Made by a program: the position numbers and the translations under genes
Notes under the pieces: model-generated
What the model was told of the DNA's origin: nothing
Seen by the model: only the letters and a program-made list of their open reading frames with translations
Database searches by the model: none
In this document: piece after piece, positions 55,613-64,000 of the stretch
How the letters are laid out: every line of letters begins with the position of its first letter
Position numbering within the stretch: the stretch's first letter is position 1
Source: Periplaneta americana
Taxonomy: Eukaryota > Arthropoda > Insecta > Blattodea > Blattidae
Length of the DNA stretch: 64,000 nt
Assembly (NCBI RefSeq): GCF_040183065.1
Contig: NC_091131.1
Coordinates: 102,859,330-102,923,329 of the forward strand
Direction: 5' to 3'

Positions 55613-55862
55613 TTTTAGTAGGTTATTTTATGACGCTGTATCAACATCTCAGGTTATTTAGCGTCTGAATGATATGAAGGTGATAATGACAGTGAAATGA
55701 ATCCGGGGTCCAGCACCGAAAGTTACCAGCATTTGCTCATATTGGGTTGAGGGAAAACCCCGGAAAAAACCTCAACCAGGTAACTTGCCCCGACCGGGAA
55801 TCGAACCCGGGCCACCTGGTTTCGCGGCCAGACGTGCTAGCCGTTACTCCACAGGTGTGGAC
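55613..55862 (-). mobile_element. SINE S2, second copy
   Basis: Minus strand: AGTAACGGCTAGCACGTCTG head, GGGTTCGATTCCCGG box B, and the same GGTTGAGGTTTTTTCCGGGG core as 25733-25984. GCGATTTT flanks (55605, 55865). Confidence 0.88.
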
Positions 55863-56282
55863 TAGCGATTTTCGTATAGTGGCATCTGTCACTAGTGCCT
55901 CTTATTTTCCAGCTTTATTTTTGTTAGACTGCCTATAATAACTGTTGCACTTGCTATAATAAATCTTCGTCTGCTATTATTGCGGATAGCCAGCGAACGC
56001 AAAAGTTTTCTGACCATTTGCTGGTTATTTGTATCTGCATATACAATGTGCTCCAAACAACGATTTGCTTCGTCATTCGCTCGCTACATATGTACGCACC
56101 TTAAAGGTAAGAGTGAATTTATTGAATGAATTTTTTTTTTCTCTTAAACAGTCGTCCAGTGGTTTCCACTCACAGATCTGATTGCTTGCATTCTACTGAA
56201 TGTTCAGTTAGAATATGAATACTGCGAGGGACTTATAAATAGGGGATCCTGTATAAGTAGCAACAAATTTACATTGTCGCTG

Positions 56283-57838
56283 TTGGAATACATCAAATTT
56301 GATGACACTCAATTTAAGCAAAAGTAACTACCAAATATTTTTACTTGGTAAAAAAGAAAGAGAATTCAATATCCAATACAATGGCCAACACCTTCCTAGG
56401 ACTTATGAATCCAAATATCTTGGAGTTATTTTCGATAGTAAGTTAACATGGAGCAACCATTTGAAATACATTTCTGAAAAAGCTCGTAAAAGATTCTCCC
56501 TTCTAAAAAGACTAGCAGGAAAGAAATGGGGATGCTCTAGGAATACTTTGAACACTACATACAAAATGTTTATACAGCCAGTGCTGACATACTGCGGAGA
56601 AATTTTAATTACTTCACCTTTCATAAACGAAATAGAATATGTTCAAAACCAAGCTCTCAGACTCATTACTGGTGGAATCAAAACAACTCCAATAGATTCT
56701 ATGAGATTACTCACTAATATTAACAGCATCAAAATGACAATAGAAGAAAAAGCATTGATTCAATATGAAAAACTTATCAGATTACCAGGAAACAATCGGC
56801 ATTCATACAGTCCTCTCTGTAGATTAAAAACTCAAAAAAGTTTCATATCCATTGTTCAAGAATTAAAACAGAAAATCAATATCCCGAATTTAAAAGAAAA
56901 CTTACAAATTAAACCAAACCCTTTAACTCTATTAAATATAGAATATAATCTAAATTTACCAGAAGAAATACTGAAATCTGAAGTAAACACTGAAATACTG
57001 AAACAATTGTCTTTAGAGACAATTAATATTAGGTACCCTCCACAAAACTGGCTTCATTTATACACCGACAGATCCTTGATCTCCAGAGAACAAGGTGCCG
57101 GTGCAGGTGTTACGTGCTGTCTCTTCTACTTTATAGATCTCTTGGATATGGAACAACAAGTTTTGATGGTGAAATCATTGCAATAAGTGAAAGTCTCAGG
57201 AATCTTCTCTGCCAATCAATAAATTTCAGAATGTAGTTATATTATCAGACTCCAAAGCAGCTATTCTATCAATAGTCTCTAAACACACACCTTCATCTCA
57301 AACAGCAGAAATAACTAAAATGCTCTCTCAATTAATATCACTCAATAAAAGAATTGTATTCCAATGGATACCATCCCATTGTGGAATCCTGGAAAACGAG
57401 AATGCGGATGCTTTACCAAAGAAGGGCAGCATTGCTATTTACAGACCTGTTACTAAATCTACGAATTACTCTGTGAAAAGAGTTATTAAATCTACATACT
57501 TAGGCTTCAACAAACAAAATTTGATAACACAATCCCAAGGGAAAAAATGGAACTCTCTGCATCAAAATCCACAGTTAATTCCCGATTTACCACGAAAATC
57601 GTCTGTAGCTGCATTTAGATTGGCAACAGGCCATGATTGTTTGGCCAAACACCTCCATAGAATTGGAATATATCAGTCCCCTAACTGCCCATTGTGCAAC
57701 TCAAACCAAGAAATGGATTCGGAACACCTCAAAATCTGTGCTTCAGTGGCTGGCCATGATAATATCTTAGAAAAATATTGGAGTGCAAGAGGTCAAATGA
57801 CTTTATTGTCAAACGCCTGGCATTAGAAAACAACAACA
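56283..57838 (+). mobile_element. LINE-H, 5'-truncated, reverse transcriptase end plus RNase H
   Basis: Open frame 56299-57186 starts after the palm (ESKYLGVIFDSKLTWSNHLK) and reaches YTDRSLIS, where the usual G of the RNase H YTDGS is R. Shifted frames give FDGEIIAISESLRNL, VILSDSKAAILSIV and then the frame 57320-57826 with QWIPSHCGILENENADALPK and CPLCNSNQEMDSEHLKIC. Two frame changes. Tail (AAC)n. I-like/LOA-like family, as is the 36111 copy. Confidence 0.88.
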
Positions 57839-59832
57839 ACATTGTTGCTGTTATTCCAAAACCTCATAAATTCAATGACCACTTTGATCGAGGTTTTGGA
57901 CGATGGTTGCAAAATATCGATTCTCTATCGTTTATGAACACTTACAGAAGAATGAAAAATACTGTACATTTTCCGTAAATGACAAACTACAAAACCAAGT
58001 ACATTGGAATGATAAGAGTATCTGTTAAAAAAATCTCCGTATAGTTAATGTTTGGATATACAAGATTTTTTGGTGCTTTATTATGTTAATACAAAATCTG
58101 ATAAAGCGTCCTATTACTAGTAAAATCAATAAATCCAGTAACGAAAATTTGTAAAAACAGCAATTAAAACTTCATTAATGCACGAAAAATCATAATAAAT
58201 TCTTTAAATAAAGTAATTGGTTTGTTGCCTACAACATTTCGGACTTACACGATTTTACTAGAATACAGAGCACAGGAAGACAAGTTGGGGACTGTATTTA
58301 ACTTATTTTACACAAAAAATGGATTTAATCAGTTTTACTAGTAGGTAATAGGACGAAATGATCAATGCGAATTTTGGTGGTTATACTTTGTGAAACACCA
58401 GCTTGCGCTCCATTAATATATTGTTCTTACTGAAAAATGTTTTCTCGAGTTACGACATTTGGGAATAACATCAACAAAATGATTATGTACGTCAGACTTC
58501 TCACTATATAGTAATTTATGAATATATTTCAAGAAAGCTGTTTGATTCATTATATAAGGTACCACACTTCAATCACATAAAAATATATTTTAATAAACAA
58601 TGGAAAATTACTGTTGCAAGAAATAGTTTAAGGCAAAATATGCATCTATACTCAATTTATATTTCCTCAGTCACGTTGCTGAAAAGTAAATAATGTTCTG
58701 TATCTTCTGTTTGCATTATTATTAATCTTATAAAAGAGATGGCAATTAGTATGAAATTCTAAAATTACAGCAGTGATGCTCGGTTACGTTATAAGTCTGG
58801 AAAACCTACATATCGTCGTCGTTACTGCAATAACTTCTATGTGCAAAATATAAAATTTTTCAGTAGGAAGAAAAAAAACATTTATTCATTCTATGGCAGT
58901 GGTACATAGGAGACTGTGAATTCTTACATTTTCGAAAGAAAGAAATATAATTACATAAAGGAAATGTTATTATTTTCTGTATCACTATTTATTTAATAGA
59001 GCAAAAACCTGAAAATCAATAAATATGTCACATAGGAGTTATTGCAAGAACAATGACGATATACTTCTAGATATAAGAGATTCCAAAAGAAATTCATCAA
59101 ATCGTCACGAACCATATGACCTAATTTCGTCAACAGTTCGGATTGTATGACATCACAAAATGTGTGCTGTAACTAGTAAAATACAAACCATGTAAGTAGG
59201 CACGTAATAGCAGTATTAACCCAATGGACTCTTAAATTCCCTGCACTCGCATTTTATGTCCAGCTTGCAGTGTGATGTAAAAATATTAATAGAAAAATTA
59301 ACTATACAAAAGTACGTCGAAAGTATGTGTTTACTGTTTAAGATGTCTTACTAAGATATTTTGGTGTGGTAAATCTCGCGTGAACACAGCTCGTCAAATG
59401 ATGCAATTGGGTTAAATGTATTCCTTAGTGATTTTAACAAAGATTTATAAATTGTACCACTAGGGAAACATTTTTTTCTGTATTGCAGTGTTTGTAAGTT
59501 GCTTTAGGTGCAGTCATTTCAGTTATAGTGGCTTGCTGTTTCGAAAGTAATCATCATTACACTATGCAAGTCATATGAACTTTTAAATTACTGTACCATT
59601 GTTACATTGTTAGGGAGTTCTAATAGTAGTCTGTGTTATTATTTATTTTTTTTTTTTGTGATTTAACAAATATTTATAAGTTAACTCTTTGGGTAATGTT
59701 ACTTTTGAAATGATAGTGTTTGTGGTGCTAAGTATCATCATTTGTGTTGTTATTTTGAAAGGAAACACTACGGATTATATGGTGTGCTTTGGATTTGTAT
59801 TTTTTAGTGTAGTATAGGCTCTCTTTTATAAA
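57839..59832. other. No gene or defined repeat
   Basis: AT-rich DNA without elements that I could bound. Confidence 0.3.
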
Positions 59833-59931
59833 ATGGATCGAATGCATGATCTACCAGCTTGCGCATCTAATTACTGTTCAAATAATGATGTTTCAACATT
59901 TGCTTTACCTTGTGATAAAGAAAGACGATAA
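59833..59931 (+). pseudogene. Possible THAP-domain start, decayed
   Basis: MDRMHDLPACASNYCSNND and then STFALPCDKERR before TAA resemble the first third of a THAP finger (C-x4-C, then F-x-x-P). A stretch at 61765-61860 (KLTDDAFPTIFARQ) resembles the segment that follows THAP domains. The middle is not found. Weak. Confidence 0.25.
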
Positions 59932-61252
59932 AAATGAAGTAGTAATACATACTGAGCTGATTTTGAATCCGGTAATTATGCTAATGTATGTATTGGGGGG
60001 GGGGGGCTGAAATGAAAAATAGATAGGCCCCCTATATATGACCTAAAATGCGATTTTTGGATTTTTACATTAAACAATTCTAAATACTGTTGTGAATCAT
60101 TTTACCAAGTTTTTCATTTGCATATTCTGCTTCTAGGCTAGTAGGCGTTTCTGCCACCATTTTTAAAGTCATGTGCTACATATTTAAATGCCACAATGGG
60201 TCATGCCTACTCCCTCTGCAAGGTTTCTTCTCTCTTTATTTCAAAATTACTGTGGTTTCCTCAATTTTCTAACTACTTGTTTGCACATTCAGACAGAGAG
60301 TCCTTTTCAGATAATACATATGTATGTCCAACTGATAGAATTTCAGGATGTATGTAGAATGCAATTAAACTTTGGTGTCTATTTTCTCGGTTTATATTTT
60401 TTTTACACATTCACTTACTCAAAATCTATCTACTCCCACATTTATTGACATATTCTTTAGAAATTCTTTTCTGCTGTTTCAATGTATTCCAATATTTGAT
60501 AATTGGCATTTCATTTTGTGTAGTGTAAAGTATGATCGGGTGTAAAAATTGCATGATTTGTTTTTTTTTTTTTAAATTTGAAATGATTCAATTTAATAAT
60601 TTTTAATTCAAAACAAAATTAGAGTTTGAGTAAGCTAAATGCCAATTATGTTTTACCGTGCCATAAGCTACCTTAAGAAAACGAATTAAAGTATCTGTGA
60701 AATTATAGCACAAGATAAGAATTATAGAGATATCAAAATATTAACATAAAATTAATATGAATAATTAATAATGATGATATTACAATACAGTTTTGAAAAT
60801 TTGCAAGTATGTACCAAGTAATGCCTAGAACTCGTATGCAAAAAAAATTAATGTATCTTTTATAGTTTAGAAATTACCAAATTCAATTCAGCTCCTTCTT
60901 AAGCTTTTTATGAGTCACATAATTCGAGCACACACTGCAAAGAGACCAGATGGTGAAACATTTCAATTTTCTCACCAAAGAATCATTTGGCCTATGAGAA
61001 ATATTTGTACAAAGTTTCATTTCATTATTCGAATAGTAGGTATCCTAAATATTGTATTAATTCTGAAGGGCCATAAGCTAACCTGACTGTCAGGCAGTTA
61101 CCTTTAAATGCAGTTTCCCAGATATGTAATTTTTTACATTTTTCAGGTTTCTCAAAAACTAAGTAAGATAATGCAATGACATTTTTACAAATGTAATCTT
61201 CATCTTACGATGTTTGGATGACATATATACATCCGTTGATGTGACATATTAC
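59932..61252. other. No gene seen
   Basis: Contains a G12-type run near 59995-60007; otherwise AT-rich and unassigned. Confidence 0.3.
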
Positions 61253-61320
61253 TGAATTAAATACTATTATAGTCACAATCATGCCATGGTATGACTGTGA
61301 CTATAATAGTATTTAATTCA
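61253..61320. repeat. 68-bp near-perfect hairpin
   Basis: 30-base arms (61253-61282 and 61291-61320, beginning TGAATTAAATACTATTATAG) with one mismatch around the 8-base loop GCCATGGT. Confidence 0.85.
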
Positions 61321-62961
61321 TACATTTTTACCATACATTTTACATAGAGTATTCTATGGAAATGTGTATTATTTTTTATGCCACTTCAAAAATACAACCA
61401 GTAAAATTTTTATGCATTACCTTAAAAAAATAATAAAATTCTTCAACAATAATTTTTTATTCCAAGCCACAAATAACAAAATACAAATACACAATTCCAT
61501 TACTCAATTATTTAGCTACATGTTAAGCCATGAAACAAGACAAAAATCTTTATTCTTTCATGTGTAATCCGATTTATTGGTGAGATATGCATTTTTCTAT
61601 TTAATCTTTTGTATGGACCAAATTTACAAATAAAAAAATCTGCAAATTTCAACATTATCTAATCGCAATTAAAGGAATTCAGGAACTGGTGATTAAAATT
61701 TCATTGAAATCGGATAAAAATTGTGGAAGTTTTAAAACTCAGTAGTGCTTAACTGTGCTTAAGATGGAACCAAAATTAACTGATGATGCATTTCCAACAA
61801 TATTTGCTAGGCAAACGTCACATATGTCACAATCAATCCTGTCAAGCAAAAATCAAAGATGATAACATTATGGCACACTGATTCTTCCAATGATTGCCAT
61901 TCAACCCAGGTGAGTATGCCTAATTAATTTGAGTCTTTTTATATTACATTTTAAGTGAATAGTTTGTTTTTAAGAATTAATTTTGAAAGTTTTTCTTTAC
62001 GTTCCTGCAAAGTAGAGTTCCTTCATTTAATTTTTCTGTCACAGTCTATAAAAGAATCACATTTGTATCGAAATTAAACTTGACAAGTGCAACATAGCAC
62101 ACATGTTGTAGTGTTACAGACTGTAGTGTCAACCCTTGAAATTTTATATTGCATTGTATAATACCTGGAAACTTGGGCAATGGGCGTAACTCTAGATATT
62201 CACATAGTTAATTGTTACGTGGAATGTCAATCTTTAAATCTGCTTCCACATGATCAAATTTTCTTCAAATTCAGAGCTTCAGAAGACTTGCCAATACTTC
62301 ACAAGTTCTACAGTAAAATCACTTACAATACTTTAAAAATCTGTGATTGCTTCATGTCAAAGATTTGACAAATATATGAAGGAATTGGCCAATGGGATTC
62401 GAAAATACTGGTATTATGGCATCAAGAACCACAAAAAATATGATTGTTCAAGTTAAATTTTATTCAGAACTCGATTTGACAAACTACTAAAACTGATCAG
62501 AAAATAACAAATAATTCTAACCTTGTCAATCCTCGGTCCCCTGTCACTTATCTATCCCATCACTAATCCACTCTGAACTTGTTACAGTCCTCGGCCTCAT
62601 ATCACTTAGCTAGTCCCTCATCTAACCCACTCTTAAGGTGCATCGACACGGTTCAATTTTCCATGCGTTTATGCATGCAATCAGGACAGTCTTTCTTGTA
62701 AAATGTTGAATTGAAAGAAAAATTTGATTGTGCAGAAGCAGCTTGGAAGTCTTTTGAGTAACAATACAATGCAGTAGTTTTCTAGAGCTTTTTGGACTGG
62801 TAATGAGTTGATAATGTATGGTACAGAAATAGTGGAGTGATGGCAGCAGAAAAACTTGTAGTACCCCAAGAAAAATTTCCCCAAACACCATCTTTATTCA
62901 TTATAAATGCTACTCGACCTCAACATGCTAGCGTACACTCGAATTTTTTTTATATTATGAG
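61321..62961. other. No gene seen
   Basis: AT-rich. A local imperfect duplication of TCCTCGG...TCACTTA phrases lies at 62527-62610. Confidence 0.3.
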
Positions 62962-63561
62962 TAGGGTTGCCAAATTTTTTTGAAGAAAATATGGGAGATT
63001 AAAGAATCAACAAAATTTCACATAGAAAATTGAAAAATTATTCTGTTCAGTTACTAAAAAACAACCCTATTCTACACTTCGGCAGCTAGGCTTAAATTAA
63101 GAGTATTTTGAGACAGATTTTGTCTCACATAATAGTTGAAGTACTACTGCAGTTTGCAGCTCTGATTTGATTAGATGTGTCGTGCTCCTGTTTCGAACAT
63201 CTGTCCAATTATTGTTCATGAGGTGAAACACCCTCTTTGTATGAGCATTACTACTTGATATGCTCAGAACAAAACAAGCCAGTTCTTCCAAATTTATAAC
63301 ATTAACATTTTAAATGGATGAGCACTAAAACATATTCTTTGCAAGCATTACTTTTTATGAAGACTGCACATTTCAATGCATCTCTTGAACAACAAAATTC
63401 ATCATATAAACAATCATCATTCATGGCAAAATCAAATGTTTAGAATAATGATTTTTACATTATGCAAAAATAAAGGAGAAAAATGCTCGAAGGGAAAGAA
63501 AATATGGGAACTGGGAGACTGTTGAAAATTAGGCGCAAATATAGGAGGGTTGGCAATCCTA
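62962..63561 (-). mobile_element. 600-bp hAT deletion derivative with dimerisation domain
   Basis: Ends TAGGGTTGCCAA and TTGGCAATCCTA, flanked by a perfect 8-bp duplication ATTATGAG (62954 and 63562). Minus-strand 63291-63100 reads ACFVLSISSSNAHTKRVFHL and MNNNWTDVRNRST, the hAT C-terminal dimerisation motif. The rest of the transposase is missing. Confidence 0.8.
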
Positions 63562-63569
63562 ATTATGAG

Positions 63570-64000
63570 TTTTAATATCATGATACAGGCCTTTCATAGG
63601 GCTTGCATAATACGAATTTTTGAAAGATTGGCTAGTTTAAGGCTTCTGGTATACCCTGCATATACGACTCTGTCATAGGTTAGGTTAGTTTAGGCTTACA
63701 TTATGTCTTGCTTATATGAATATGACAGGCTAGGTTAGTACAGACTTTTTGTATGCCTTGCATATACTAAAAATTGTCTATAAGAATGTGTCCTTTTTTG
63801 CTGTCCACCTTCCTTTGGTAACAATATTGTAAAGATTTACCAAAAATTTCAGTAGACTATATGATCGAAGTCTTCAAGGTGACTATCATCATTATTATTA
63901 TTATCATCATTTAGATTAGCTTAGCTTAGAAGATGTCATGACCCTCTATCCCAACAATAACATGAAGATGACAGCGATTGAGTGCAGAATTTTCAAAGGC
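63570..64000. other. No gene seen
   Basis: Contains repeated GGTTAGGTTAG-like and GCATATAC phrases and an ATT/ATC microsatellite near 63885-63912. Confidence 0.3.

Noticed and set aside
55747-55938. 63-codon frame containing NPGKNLNQVTCPDRESNPGH
   Set aside because: This is SINE S2 read through its antisense strand; such frames recur wherever the SINE does.
1-64000. LTR retroelement or viral insertion
   Set aside because: No long terminal repeats, protease, integrase, capsid or envelope signatures were seen; every reverse transcriptase here is of LINE type.

Overview
The window reads as insect nuclear DNA, most likely from a cockroach. The host genes have spliceosomal introns, there is no operon structure, and most of the bases are transposable-element relics. 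Several repeat families (a LINE whose 3' coding end reads [14 protein letters not shown], and a SINE with a GGTTGAGGGAAAACCCC core) look to me like repeats abundant in Periplaneta americana. That species call is recognition, not a search result.

Three host genes can be assembled exon by exon. (1) 4418-27778, + strand: nine exons encoding a soluble 334-residue protein that I could not match to a named family. Two of its regions (exons 2-3 and 8-9) resemble the cytosolic coiled coil of selenoprotein S, with the same intron positions and phases. Its middle is a run of short phase-1 exons carrying a degenerate G-x-x-L-G motif like the p97/VCP-binding SHP box. (2) 34243-46628, - strand: SELENOS (selenoprotein S/VIMP), five exons, 183 residues, with cysteine where vertebrates have selenocysteine. 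(3) 47326-49611, + strand: NDUFAF5, the complex I assembly factor, two exons, divergent from SELENOS across about 700 bp. Gene 1 and SELENOS, 6.5 kb apart and converging, may be ancient relatives. Gene 1 is my main candidate for something undescribed.

The introns and intergenic DNA form a dense graveyard of mobile elements. The clearest structure is a three-level nest in intron 1 of gene 1: a full-length 5.6-kb LINE (15-bp target duplication) inside a hAT-type element (8-bp duplication) inside an older LINE. Other elements with readable ends are a mariner with an internally deleted but open transposase, hAT elements at 34600, 39767 and 62962, MITE families with several copies, three tRNA-type SINE families plus one probable fourth, a SINE inside a SINE, and a MITE inside a LINE 3' end inside an older inverted-repeat element. 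There are also fragments of Tc1, pogo-like and Crypton-like elements and of at least six LINE families.

By region: 0-4.4 kb, a decayed BED-finger hAT exon and a foldback element; 4.4-27.8 kb, gene 1 and its element-filled introns; 27.8-34 kb, 3' flank, Crypton-like recombinase relic and an 819-bp inverted-repeat element; 34-46.6 kb, SELENOS; 46.6-49.7 kb, shared promoter region and NDUFAF5; 49.7-64 kb, repeats with no host gene that I can support. I saw no LTR retroelement or virus-derived element and no structural RNA gene apart from tRNA-derived SINE heads.
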